Shown here piece after piece: positions 9,007 through 17,741 of a DNA stretch of 64,000 bases. The number at the start of each line of letters is the position of its first letter. Position 1 is the stretch's first letter. A model generated the notes under the pieces. That model saw only the letters and a list, made by a program, of their open reading frames with translations, made no database searches and was not told the origin of the DNA. This DNA is from Pseudomonas sp. ANT_H4 (GTDB lineage Bacteria; Pseudomonadota; Gammaproteobacteria; Pseudomonadales; Pseudomonadaceae). Location: NCBI RefSeq assembly GCF_008369295.1, contig NZ_VOBG01000006.1:124001-188000 (forward strand), given 5' to 3'. The translations under genes were made by a program, and so were the position numbers.

Positions 9007-9063
9007 ATGAACGATTTCAACACCGCAGCGACCCCGAATGGCCAGGGCTTGCTGAGCCGATGA
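9007..9063 (+). CDS. Possible 18-codon leader peptide coupled to DUF4892 gene
   Basis: A short frame of 18 residues starting MNDFNTAATPNG, with a strong GGGAG ribosome-binding sequence six bases before its ATG. Its TGA overlaps the ATG of the DUF4892 gene (9060) by four bases, whereas that gene has only a weak ribosome-binding site of its own. It may be a leader that allows translational coupling. It could also be the leftover 5' end of a gene that has been lost. No homology is known to me. Confidence 0.35.
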   Translation: MNDFNTAATPNGQGLLSR

Positions 9064-9878
9064 GTATGCCGAAAGGATTTATCCGTATTTTGGGTCTGTG
9101 CTGTTTCAGCCCGCTGGTGTTCGCTGCCGACTTGCCAGGAAGCCAGGATTTGCCAGCCGTGGCCCGTCAGGCCGATGCACAGATCGTCGATTACCGCCCG
9201 GCGCAAGAGAAGGAACGCATCTACCCGATGGGTTCGATCCGCAAGATCAGCGGCCAGTTGCGCTACGAAGGCCAGGCCACTGCTCGCGGCCAGGCCACCG
9301 CCATCACTTATGAGTTGCCCGCCGAACACACCTCCAGTGCCGCCTTCACCGCGACGCGCGAAGCGTTGCAGGAGCAGGGCGCGCAGTTGCTGTTTTGGTG
9401 CCAGGCACGTGATTGCGGGGAAAGCAGCCTGTGGGCCAATGAGGTCTTCGGCAATGCGAAGCTGGTCGGCGCCGACAGCCAGCAGGAATATCTGCTGCTA
9501 CGCCTGGCGGCCCCCCAGGACAACTCCCTGGTGGCGCTGTATGGCATCACCCGTGGCAATCGTCGGGCCTATCTGCATGTCGAGCAACTCGACGCCAGTG
9601 CGCCATTGGGAGATTTGCTGCCGACCTCGGCAACCTTGTTGCGCGAGCTTAAAAGTACGGGCGAGCTGGACTTTCCCGCTCTGGGGGCCGATCTTGACGC
9701 CACGTGGCTGACCTTGATTTCCCGTGGATTGAACCTGGACGCCACCTTGCGGGTCAGTCTGACAGGCCCCAATGCCGAAGCCTGGCGTCAGGGCTTGATC
9801 GACAAGGGCGTGCGTGCCGCGCGGATGGAAACCGGGACCGCCGAGGCCAAGGGCCTGCACCTGCAATTGCTGCGCTGA
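9060..9878 (+). CDS. DUF4892 domain-containing exported protein
   Basis: A 272-residue protein with an N-terminal signal peptide (hydrophobic ILGLCCFSPLVFA, likely cut before ADLPG near residue 22). The mature part begins with a strand-rich domain containing YPMGSIRKISG and RYEGQATA, typical of the DUF4892 family known in pseudomonads next to the hydrolase genes. A QLLFWCQARDCGESSLWAN segment has two cysteines that could form a disulfide in the periplasm. An alternative ATG is at 9066. The function is unknown; it is probably periplasmic or envelope-associated. Confidence 0.82.
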   Translation: MSMPKGFIRILGLCCFSPLVFAADLPGSQDLPAVARQADAQIVDYRPAQEKERIYPMGSIRKISGQLRYEGQATARGQATAITYELPAEHTSSAAFTATREALQEQGAQLLFWCQARDCGESSLWANEVFGNAKLVGADSQQEYLLLRLAAPQDNSLVALYGITRGNRRAYLHVEQLDASAPLGDLLPTSATLLRELKSTGELDFPALGADLDATWLTLISRGLNLDATLRVSLTGPNAEAWRQGLIDKGVRAARMETGTAEAKGLHLQLLR

Positions 9879-9950
9879 CCGTTTCAGGGCGAACGGACCC
9901 GCGCCGTTCGCCTAAGCTCTCCTCTTACAGACTTCTTTTCGAGAAACCAC

Positions 9951-11027
9951 ATGCTCAACAACGATCGCCTGCTGGTGCAGATCCTGCTCCTGGTGCTGTT
10001 TGGTGCCAGCTTCTGGGTGATGGCGCCGTTCTGGTCGGCGCTGTTCTGGGGCGCGGTGCTGGCCTTTGCCAGTTGGCCGTTGATGCGCCTGCTGACCCGC
10101 TGGCTGAAGGGCCGAGAATCCCTGGCTGCCGGGGTCCTGACGCTGGGCTGGATGCTGCTGGTCGCTGTGCCTCTGGTTTGGCTGGGATTCAACCTGGCCG
10201 ACCATGTGCGTGATGCCGTGGTGCTTATCAAGGACATCCAGGTCGACGGCTTGCCCGAAGCGCCAACCTGGCTGGGCTCACTTCCCTTTGTCGGCGAGCG
10301 GCTGGTGGGCCTGTGGGACAGCATCGACCAGCAGGGCGCTGCCTTGATGGTGACCCTCAAACCGTACCTGGGGCAGGTCGGCAACTGGCTGCTGGCCCGC
10401 AGTGCGCAGATTGGCGGCGGGATACTGGAGCTGACCCTGAGCCTGGTGTTCGTGTTCTTTTTCTACCGCGATGGGCCACGGCTGGCAATGTTCATCCATC
10501 GCTTGCTGGAGCGCCTGATCGGCGACCGCGCCGGTTACTACATCGAATTGGTGGCGGGTACGGTGCAGCGGGTGGTCAACGGCGTGATCGGCACCGCTGC
10601 GGCTCAGGCGGTGCTGGCACTGATCGGCTTCATGATCGCAGGTGTACCCGGGGCGCTGGTGCTGGGGGTCGTCACCTTCCTGCTCAGCCTGATCCCCATG
10701 GGCCCGCCGCTGGTGTGGATTCCGGCCACGGCCTGGCTGGCCTGGAAGGGCGATTACACCTACGCGGTATTCCTCGGTGTTTGGGGCACTTTTATCATCA
10801 GCGGCGTCGACAACGTGCTTAAGCCGTACCTGATCAGCCGCGGCGGCAACCTGCCATTGGTGATCGTGCTGCTGGGGGTGTTCGGCGGGTTGATTGCGTT
10901 CGGCTTTATCGGTTTGTTTATCGGGCCGACGTTGTTGGCGGTGGCTTATAGCCTATTGACCGATTGGAGTACGACGCAGGCTCAGGCGCGGCGGGAAGAC
11001 AAGCTTGGTCAGCCTGATGGTGAATGA
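9951..11027 (+). CDS. AI-2E family (PerM/YdiK-like) inner-membrane transporter
   Basis: A 358-residue polytopic membrane protein with about eight hydrophobic segments, including a pair at the N-terminus and a group of four or five in the second half (for example FVFFFYRDGPRLAMFIHRLL followed by QAVLALIGFMIAGVPGALVL). The sequence pattern PMGPPLVWIPATAWL and GVDNVLKPYLISRG is typical of the AI-2E/UPF0118 family. Members are exporters or antiporters; substrates are mostly unknown, and the autoinducer role is proven for few. It ends immediately before the convergent histidine kinase gene, with no gap. Confidence 0.9.
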   Translation: MLNNDRLLVQILLLVLFGASFWVMAPFWSALFWGAVLAFASWPLMRLLTRWLKGRESLAAGVLTLGWMLLVAVPLVWLGFNLADHVRDAVVLIKDIQVDGLPEAPTWLGSLPFVGERLVGLWDSIDQQGAALMVTLKPYLGQVGNWLLARSAQIGGGILELTLSLVFVFFFYRDGPRLAMFIHRLLERLIGDRAGYYIELVAGTVQRVVNGVIGTAAAQAVLALIGFMIAGVPGALVLGVVTFLLSLIPMGPPLVWIPATAWLAWKGDYTYAVFLGVWGTFIISGVDNVLKPYLISRGGNLPLVIVLLGVFGGLIAFGFIGLFIGPTLLAVAYSLLTDWSTTQAQARREDKLGQPDGE

Positions 11028-12074
11028 TCAGGCGCGGGGCAACCACATCACCGCCGTCAGCCCACCGCCTGGCGTCTCTTCCAGGCCCAGCTTTCCACCG
11101 AGCCGCTCCACCGCTTCCTTGGCGATGGTCATCCCCAGCCCTACGCCGCCGGAGTTGCGGTTGCGCGAGCCTTCCAGGCGATAAAACGGTTCAAACACTG
11201 CTTCGCGCTTGTCAGTGGCAATTCCCGGCCCATGGTCGATCACTCTGATCACCAGCGCCTGGGGACTGTCCGTCAGCTCGATGCGGGCAGTGCCGGCATA
11301 GCGCAGCGCGTTATCCAGCAGATTATTCAGGCATGAGCGCAGGGCCATCGGCTGCACCTGCAACGGCACGGATTCACCGCTGCATTGAACGTCCGAGCCC
11401 TGGTCCTGGGCGTTTTCGCTGAGCGACTGCACCAGCGCCTGGACGTCCAGCCACTGTCGGCTTTCGCCGGTGCGTTGTTCGTGCAGGTAGCTGAGGGTGG
11501 CGTCGAGCATGCCGATCATGTCGTTCAGGTCCTGGCGCATCTGGCCCTGCAACTTTGTGTCCTCGACCTGTTCCAGGCGCAGCTTGAGCCGTGATAGCGG
11601 GGTGCGCAGGTCGTGGGAGACGGCGCCAAGCATGCGTGCCCGTTGGCTGACCTGCTCGCGGATACGTTTTTGCATCATGTTAAACGTCGACGCCGCTTGT
11701 CGGGCTTCCCGAGGGCCGGATTCGCTCAGTGGCGGGCTGTTCAGATCAAGGCTCAAGCGCTCGGCCGCCGCGCTCAAGCGCTGGATCGGCCGGCTGAGCA
11801 GCTTGGCGCCGTACCAGGCCGCGATGATCAGAGAGATAAACTGAAAGGTCAGCGGCACCAGCGGGCCGCCGAACCAGGGACGCGTAGGGTGCTTGCGCAG
11901 CAGGGTTGGCGTCGTGCCGTCTGCTTGTTCCAGCGTCACCTCGGCTGACTCTGGCGGCGGCGGAGGCTGGCCATAGTGGTGAAACCAGAAGATGGCGAGC
12001 ACATGGGCCAGTACGATGGCCACCAGCAACACACCGAACAACCGGCCGAACAGGGTGTTGAAGGCGTTGCGCAT
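11028..12074 (-). CDS. Sensor histidine kinase (EnvZ-like architecture)
   Basis: A 348-residue membrane sensor. A TM segment is at residues 10-32, a short periplasmic part of about 45 residues contains a PPPPP run, a second TM is near residues 75-90, and a HAMP linker follows. The phospho-acceptor box is GAVSHDLRTPLSRLK (about residue 155). The ATP-binding domain has an N-box (CLNNLLDNALRYA), G1 (DHGPGIATDKR), an F-box (EPFYRL) and G2 (GGVGLGMTIAKE). All catalytic motifs are intact. Its start overlaps the stop of the response regulator by one base, so the two form a coupled pair. The signal is unknown. Confidence 0.95.
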   Translation of the reverse strand: MRNAFNTLFGRLFGVLLVAIVLAHVLAIFWFHHYGQPPPPPESAEVTLEQADGTTPTLLRKHPTRPWFGGPLVPLTFQFISLIIAAWYGAKLLSRPIQRLSAAAERLSLDLNSPPLSESGPREARQAASTFNMMQKRIREQVSQRARMLGAVSHDLRTPLSRLKLRLEQVEDTKLQGQMRQDLNDMIGMLDATLSYLHEQRTGESRQWLDVQALVQSLSENAQDQGSDVQCSGESVPLQVQPMALRSCLNNLLDNALRYAGTARIELTDSPQALVIRVIDHGPGIATDKREAVFEPFYRLEGSRNRNSGGVGLGMTIAKEAVERLGGKLGLEETPGGGLTAVMWLPRA

Positions 12075-12838
12075 CAGCCGATATCCCGGGCGTCGAACAG
12101 GTAGCCTTCGCCGCGCACGGTCTTGATCAATTGCGGGGCTTTGGGGTCATCGCCCAGTTTTTGCCGCAAGCGCGAGACTAGCAGGTCGATGCTGCGATCA
12201 AAGGCTTCGATGGAGCGACCACGGGCCGCATCCAGCAGTTGCTCGCGGCTCAATACCCGGCGCGGGCGTTCGATGAATACCCACAGCAAGCGAAACTCGG
12301 CGTTGGACAGCGGCACCACCAGGCCGTCATCGGCCACCAGTTGGCGCAGCACGCTGTTGAGTCGCCAGTTGTCGAAACGGATATTGGCCCGCTGTTCAGT
12401 GCGGTCATCGCGTACCCGGCGCAGGATGGTCTGGATGCGCGCCACCAGCTCCCGGGGTTCGAAGGGCTTGGACATGTAATCGTCGGCCCCCAGTTCCAGG
12501 CCGATGATGCGGTCGGTGGGTTCACAACGGGCGGTGAGCATTAGGATCGGGATGTCTGACTCGGCCCGCAGCCAGCGGCACAGCGACAAGCCGTCTTCGC
12601 CGGGCAGCATCAGGTCGAGTACCACCACGTCGAAGGTTTCGGCTTGCATGGCCTGGCGCATGGCAGTGCCGTCGGTCACGCCGCTGGCGAGAATATTGAA
12701 GCGCGCCAGGTAATCGATCAGCAGTTCGCGGATCGGCACATCGTCGTCGACGATCAGCGCGCGGGTGTTCCAGCGTTTTTCATCAGCGGGAACCGCGCCT
12801 TTTTGCTCGTTATTCAGCAGAACGGAAGGGGTATGCAT
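12074..12838 (-). CDS. OmpR-family response regulator
   Basis: A two-domain DNA-binding response regulator of about 254 residues. The receiver domain begins TRALIVDDDVPIREL with the phospho-aspartate in VVVLDLMLPGEDG and the conserved lysine in MSKPFEP. A winged-helix output domain ends LIKTVRGEGYLFD. The frame is open to a GTG at 12868; the ATG at 12838 is chosen but neither has a strong ribosome-binding site. It is the cognate partner of the kinase that follows. Targets are unknown. Confidence 0.94.
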   Translation of the reverse strand: MHTPSVLLNNEQKGAVPADEKRWNTRALIVDDDVPIRELLIDYLARFNILASGVTDGTAMRQAMQAETFDVVVLDLMLPGEDGLSLCRWLRAESDIPILMLTARCEPTDRIIGLELGADDYMSKPFEPRELVARIQTILRRVRDDRTEQRANIRFDNWRLNSVLRQLVADDGLVVPLSNAEFRLLWVFIERPRRVLSREQLLDAARGRSIEAFDRSIDLLVSRLRQKLGDDPKAPQLIKTVRGEGYLFDARDIG

Positions 12839-13140
12839 GGTGCGATCATCTGCCTGGTTGGCCGCCACGCGCAGAGACGGCGGCTAGGTTGTTGCGTTCA
12901 GCATAGGCGCCCAGCCCGATGGCTGGAAGTGCTGGACTTTCGGGTCTTGCGAGGGAGGCTAAGCTGCGGGGGTGTTGCAGGCATGTCATGAATGTATCAG
13001 CTTTGAAATATATTCCCGACGACCGATAATATTGCCCATCAATGCGCGCAACCTGAGGATTTACCGATCATCGGATCCCGCAAAGGCGCTGCTTGCGCTA
13101 CAATCCGCGCCGATTTCGACTTGCCTGAGAGCCCATTCCA

Positions 13141-13839
13141 ATGTCCGTCTGCCAGACTCCTATCATCGTCGCCCTGGATTACCCCACCCGTGACGCCGCA
13201 CTGAAGCTGGCTGACCAGTTGGACCCCAAGCTTTGCCGGGTCAAGGTCGGCAAGGAACTGTTCACCAGTTGCGCCGCGGAAATCGTCGGTACTCTGCGTG
13301 ACAAAGGTTTTGAGGTGTTCCTGGACCTTAAATTCCACGACATCCCCAACACCACCGCCATGGCGGTCAAGGCCGCCGCCGAAATGGGTGTGTGGATGGT
13401 CAATGTGCACTGCTCCGGCGGCCTGCGCATGATGGCCGCCTGCCGTGAAGTGCTGGATCAGCGCAGCGGTCCCAAGCCGCTGTTGATCGGCGTGACCGTA
13501 CTGACCAGCATGGAGCGTGAAGACCTGGCCGGGATCGGCCTGGATATCGAGCCACAGGAGCAAGTGCTGCGCCTGGCTGCATTGGCACAAAAAGCGGGTC
13601 TGGACGGTCTGGTTTGCTCGGCACTGGAAGCCCAGGCGTTGAAAGCCGCCCACCCATCGCTGCAATTGGTCACTCCAGGGATTCGCCCAGCGGGCAGCGC
13701 CCAGGACGACCAGCGCCGTATCCTGACCCCACGTCAGGCGCTGGATGCCGGCTCCGATTACCTGGTGATCGGTCGCCCAATCAGCCAGGCGGCCGACCCA
13801 GCCAAGGCCCTGGCGGCGGTGGTGGCCGAGATCGCCTGA
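13141..13839 (+). CDS. pyrF: Orotidine 5'-phosphate decarboxylase
   Basis: A 232-residue cytosolic enzyme that converts OMP to UMP, the last step of de novo pyrimidine synthesis. It carries the N-terminal [12 protein letters not shown], the catalytic motif [11 protein letters not shown] (the D-x-K-x-x-D signature) and the C-terminal phosphate-binding region ending [11 protein letters not shown]. The length is that of the bacterial short form. A possible TACAAT -10 lies at 13099-13104, but no good -35 was found. It stands alone, between the two-component genes and a REP-rich gap. Confidence 0.97.
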   Translation: MSVCQTPIIVALDYPTRDAALKLADQLDPKLCRVKVGKELFTSCAAEIVGTLRDKGFEVFLDLKFHDIPNTTAMAVKAAAEMGVWMVNVHCSGGLRMMAACREVLDQRSGPKPLLIGVTVLTSMEREDLAGIGLDIEPQEQVLRLAALAQKAGLDGLVCSALEAQALKAAHPSLQLVTPGIRPAGSAQDDQRRILTPRQALDAGSDYLVIGRPISQAADPAKALAAVVAEIA

Positions 13840-13869
13840 TTCACTCGATCTCAAGGAGGGCTCGGTCAA

Positions 13870-13975
13870 TGTGGGAGCCGGGCTTGCCCGCGATGCAGGC
13901 GACCCGGTCTTTCAGTAACACCTAGGCGATGCTATCGCCGCGATGCGGCGATCCGACAAGTCAAGCTCCCACACT
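13870..13975. repeat. Pair of REP-like palindromes (BIME-type)
   Basis: Between the convergent ends of pyrF and the MDR oxidoreductase. The left end reads GTGGGAGCCGGGCTTGCCCG and the right end is an inverted version (AAGCTCCCAC). Between them is a second small palindrome around CGCCGCGATGCGGCG. This is the usual GTGGGAGC...GCTCCCAC form of pseudomonad REP pairs and may also serve as a two-way transcript end. Confidence 0.75.
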
Positions 13976-14004
13976 GACCATGCCCACAGGGTTGGGGCGG
14001 TGTA

Positions 14005-15012
14005 TCAGTTGACCTTCAGCACCAACTTCCCAAAGTTCTCCCCGTTGAACAATTTCATCAACGTTTCAGGGAACGTCTCCAGCCCTTCGACGATATCTTC
14101 CTTGCTCTTGAGCTTGCCCTGCGCCATCCAGCCGGCCATCTCCTGCCCAGCGGCGGCAAAGTTCGCCGCATGATCCATCACCACAAAACCTTCCATACGC
14201 GCCCGATTGACTAGCAATGACAGGTAGTTGGCTGGCCCTTTCACGGCCTCTTTATTGTTGTACTGGCTGATGGCGCCACAGATCACCACCCGTGCTTTCA
14301 ACGCCAGGCGGCTCAGTACTGCGTCGAGAATGTCGCCGCCGACGTTGTCGAAGTACACGTCCACACCTTTCGGGCATTCGCGTTTGAGTCCGGCGTGGAC
14401 GTCTTCGTTTTTGTAGTCGATGGCGGCGTCGAAGCCCAGTTCATCCACCAGGAATTTGCACTTGTCTGCACCGCCGGCAATCCCCACCACGCGGCAACCT
14501 TTGATCTTGGCGATTTGCCCGGCAATGCTGCCGACCGCACCGGCCGCACCGGAAATGACCACGGTCTCCCCGGCCTTGGGCGCACCGGTGTCGAGCAGGG
14601 CGAAGTAGGCGGTCATGCCGGTCATGCCCAACGCTGACAGATAACGTGGCAGCGGTGCCAGTTTTGGGTCGACCTTGTAGAAACCACGGGGCTCTCCCAG
14701 GAAGTAATCCTGTACACCCAAGGCGCCGTTGACGTAGTCCCCGACGGCGAATTTCGGATTGTTCGAGGCGATGACCTTGCCGACGCCCAGTGCCCGCATT
14801 ACTTCGCCGATGCCTACCGGTGGAATGTAGGATTTGCCTTCGTTCATCCAGCCGCGCATGGCCGGGTCGAGGGACAGGTATTCATTGCGCACCAGAACCT
14901 GGCCGTCCACAGGAGTACCCACCGGCACTTCCTGGTAAGTAAAGGTTTCCCGGGTGGCCGCGCCGACCGGACGTTTGGCGAGCAGAAATTGGCGGTTGGT
15001 CTGGGCAGTCAT
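14005..15012 (-). CDS. NADPH-dependent MDR oxidoreductase (CurA/leukotriene B4 12-hydroxydehydrogenase-like)
   Basis: A 335-residue medium-chain reductase that lacks the zinc ligands of alcohol dehydrogenases. The N-terminus is MTAQTNRQFLLAKRPVG. It has the cofactor motif VVISGAAGAVGSIAGQIAK (residues 150-170), the GIAGGADKCKFL segment, and the DVYFDNVGGDILDAVL signature of the CurA/PTGR family. These enzymes reduce the double bond of alpha,beta-unsaturated ketones or aldehydes with NADPH. The frame is open to 15123, but the ATG at 15012 matches the family start. The next gene lies on the other strand. Confidence 0.92.
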   Translation of the reverse strand: MTAQTNRQFLLAKRPVGAATRETFTYQEVPVGTPVDGQVLVRNEYLSLDPAMRGWMNEGKSYIPPVGIGEVMRALGVGKVIASNNPKFAVGDYVNGALGVQDYFLGEPRGFYKVDPKLAPLPRYLSALGMTGMTAYFALLDTGAPKAGETVVISGAAGAVGSIAGQIAKIKGCRVVGIAGGADKCKFLVDELGFDAAIDYKNEDVHAGLKRECPKGVDVYFDNVGGDILDAVLSRLALKARVVICGAISQYNNKEAVKGPANYLSLLVNRARMEGFVVMDHAANFAAAGQEMAGWMAQGKLKSKEDIVEGLETFPETLMKLFNGENFGKLVLKVN

Positions 15013-15236
15013 GGCAGGGACTCTCAATAAATGAACCTTGATTGATAGACCCTCTCGGCCTGAGGGGCAAGCGGTGCCGAGGGTGCGAATGGCCGTAGAT
15101 ACACTGCGCTGATAGTGATCCATGCTGGCTTATCACTACCACTCATGAGTACATAACCGGCCTTCTGATAGTGCTGACGCGCGGTTGCTGCCACTGACTA
15201 GACTGGGCCAACAGGTATTCATCTAAGGACATCACC

Positions 15237-15998
15237 ATGAGCATGATATTTTCCGGCCAGGTCGCCCTTGTGACCGGTGCGGCTGCGGGTATAGGCCGCG
15301 CTACGGCCCTGGCTTTTGCCGCAGAAGGCTTGAAAGTGGTGGTCGCCGATCTGGACGCGGCGGGCGGCGAGGGCACGGTCGCGCTGATCCACCAGGCCGG
15401 AGGCGAAGCGGTCTTCGTGCGTTGCAACGTCACCCTGGAAGCTGACGTGCAGCAGCTTATGCAGCAGGCTATGGCTACCTATGGTCGGTTGGATTACGCC
15501 TTCAACAACGCCGGTATCGAGATTGAAAAAGGCAAGCTGGCCGACGGCAGCCTGGATGAGTTCGATGCCATCATGAACGTCAACGTCAAGGGCGTGTGGT
15601 TGTGCATGAAATACCAGTTACCTCTGCTCTTGGCCCAGGGCGGCGGGGCGATCGTCAACACGGCCTCGGTTGCCGGGTTGGGTGCGGCGCCAAAGATGAG
15701 TATCTATGCAGCTTCCAAGCACGCGGTGATTGGGCTGACCAAATCGGCAGCGATTGAGTATGCGAAGAAGAAAATTCGCGTCAATGCCGTGTGCCCGGCA
15801 GTGATTGACACTGACATGTTTCGCCGCGCCTATGAAGCCGACCCGAGAAAAGCCGAGTTTGCGGCGGCCATGCATCCGGTCGGGCGTATCGGTACGGTCG
15901 AGGAAATCGCCAGTGCGGTCCTCTATTTGTGCAGCGACGGTGCTGCGTTCACCACAGGTCAGGCGCTCGCAGTCGACGGTGGTGCGACTGCCATTTAG
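15237..15998 (+). CDS. Short-chain dehydrogenase/reductase (classical SDR)
   Basis: A 253-residue SDR. Cofactor-binding TGAAAGIGRA is at residues 14-23, NNAG near 91, the catalytic serine is in NTASVAG, and Y-x-x-x-K is in SIYAASKHA near residue 157. The C-terminus is the family-typical GQALAVDGG. The aspartate in VVADLD after strand 2 suggests NAD rather than NADP. The ATG at 15237 has an AAGGA ribosome-binding sequence; a second ATG two codons later is possible. The substrate is unknown. It lies 205 bases before the broken MocR regulator, on the same strand. Confidence 0.93.
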   Translation: MSMIFSGQVALVTGAAAGIGRATALAFAAEGLKVVVADLDAAGGEGTVALIHQAGGEAVFVRCNVTLEADVQQLMQQAMATYGRLDYAFNNAGIEIEKGKLADGSLDEFDAIMNVNVKGVWLCMKYQLPLLLAQGGGAIVNTASVAGLGAAPKMSIYAASKHAVIGLTKSAAIEYAKKKIRVNAVCPAVIDTDMFRRAYEADPRKAEFAAAMHPVGRIGTVEEIASAVLYLCSDGAAFTTGQALAVDGGATAI

Positions 15999-16203
15999 GA
16001 ATCAGATGGCGCTTGCTGCTCAGAACGTCATTTAGGGTGCTGTGAGACTTTTCCGTAGATGGCAAGATGCCTCGTCAAGATGTGTTTCGATAGATAAATA
16101 ATTCAATAAAATCAAAGTGTTAATGAGTCGCTGGATGGGGCGCTCGCAAGCTTCTGTGCTTAACTGTTTTGGGTTGAATGACAAACAGTGAAGTGAGTGG
16201 CTC

Positions 16204-17627
16204 ATGGATTTAGGGATCGATCGACAAGCCCTTGTACCAGTAGTGCAGCAAATCGTCAGTGCGGTGGCCGTGTGGATTCGCGAGAGCGCAGTGAGCCCCG
16301 GGACACGCTTGCCCTCCATACGGAAGCTGGCTCATGACAACCTGCTCAGCCAATCCAGCGTGGTCGAGGCATTCGAACGAATGGTGGCCGAAGGGTTGCT
16401 GGCCTCAAGGCACGGTTCGGGTTTTTCGTCGCCCAGCAACCTGCCGCCGGCAGCCTCAGGGGCGAGAGCCAATGGTATGAGGGGGCGGAGCTGGGTTGGG
16501 GGCGCTTTACCGATAACCAACTGGGTGAGCTGAAACTGGGATGCGGCTGGCTGCCCGACACCTGGCGCGAGAGCGATGACATCAGTTATGCGATTCGTGA
16601 AGTCGCTCGCACCGACACCGCCGGGGTGTTCAACTACAGCACGCCCCTCGGCTTGCCGGCGTTGCGTGAACAACTGCTCAAGCGTCTGGCTCACATTCAG
16701 GTGGTCACCAGCGCCGACCGCATCCTGACCACCCACGGCGCCAGCCATGCCCAGGATCTGTTGATACGCACGCTGCTCAAGGCTGGCGACACCGTGGTGA
16801 TTGAAAAACCGGGACACGGCAACCTGTATCGCATGCTGGCGTTCCATGGCGTCAAACTGCTGGAGGTCCCCAGGACCCGCAGCGGCCCGGATATCCCGGC
16901 ACTGGAAGCGTTGTTGCTTGATCATCGTCCCAAGTGCCTGTTCATCACCAGCCTTTATCACAACCCGACCGGTACCAGCCTTTCCCAGGCAGTAGCTGAG
17001 CGCTTGCTGCATCTGGCCCATGTTCGGGACTTCTTCATCATTGAGGAGGATGTCTACGGCGATCTGCAACATGCCAGCTGCACCCGGCTCTCGGCGTTGC
17101 CTCATGAGGGCCGGGTCATCTATGTCTCAAGTTTTTCCAAGACCCTGAGCAGCGCCCTGCGGGTGGGGTATCTCACCGCCAGCGCGGCGATCATTGTTCA
17201 ACTGCTCAAGGTCAAAACCCTGACCGGCATCGGCACCTCGCGGTTCGCCGAGGCGGTGGTGGCCAGCCTTCTGGCCAATGGTACCTACCGCAAGTGGCTA
17301 CAGCGCCTGCGTCGACGATTGGGCACGGGAATGGCGATGACCTTGCAGGTGCTGGAGGATGAGGAGTGGGAGGTCTTTGCCGTGCCGGCGGGAGGGATGT
17401 TCCTCTGGGCCAGGCCGGGCACAAGCGACAGGTCCATGCTGGAGGCGCGGGCCCGCAAATTAAGGGTGTTGCTTTCACCAGGGACGTTGTTCAGCCCGAC
17501 GGGAGAAAACAGCGACTGGCTGCGCATCAATGTGGCCTATGCTTCTGATCAATGTGCCCTGGCGCTGTTCAAGGCCATGGGCCCTGCAGGATCGACCTCC
17601 ACCATTCTGAAAACGACGGGAATGTAG
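16204..17627 (+). pseudogene. MocR-type GntR/aminotransferase regulator, split by a one-base frameshift
   Basis: MocR-family regulators join an N-terminal GntR winged helix to a PLP-dependent aminotransferase-like domain. The first frame carries the HTH (about residues 1-75, TRLPSIRKLAHDNLLSQSSV) up to the end of the DNA-binding domain. The reading frame then breaks at a run of five T (16422-16426). Adding one T restores GFFVAQQPAAG and continues without stops into the second frame. That frame has the aminotransferase domain, including HNPTGTS and the PLP lysine region SSFSKTLSSALRVGY. The repaired protein would have 474 residues, the family norm. It is either a genuine pseudogene or a homopolymer sequencing error. 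Confidence 0.85.
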
Positions 17628-17741
17628 CTTTTTGCCATTATTCCGGCGCCAACGTCTTGTGCACCGGGGCCTCTCGTTGCGAATCTCGCTGTATGGACAG
17701 TGGGCTTGATGGCATTCGCCACTCCAAGAGGATTCAGTGCA

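Noticed and set aside
8394-9329. 311-codon minus-strand frame across the hydrolase and DUF4892 genes
   Set aside because: It crosses two well-supported genes and lacks any recognisable domain.
16332-17105. 257-codon minus-strand frame over the broken MocR gene
   Set aside because: It is antisense to the aminotransferase domain and explains nothing that the frameshifted MocR does not.
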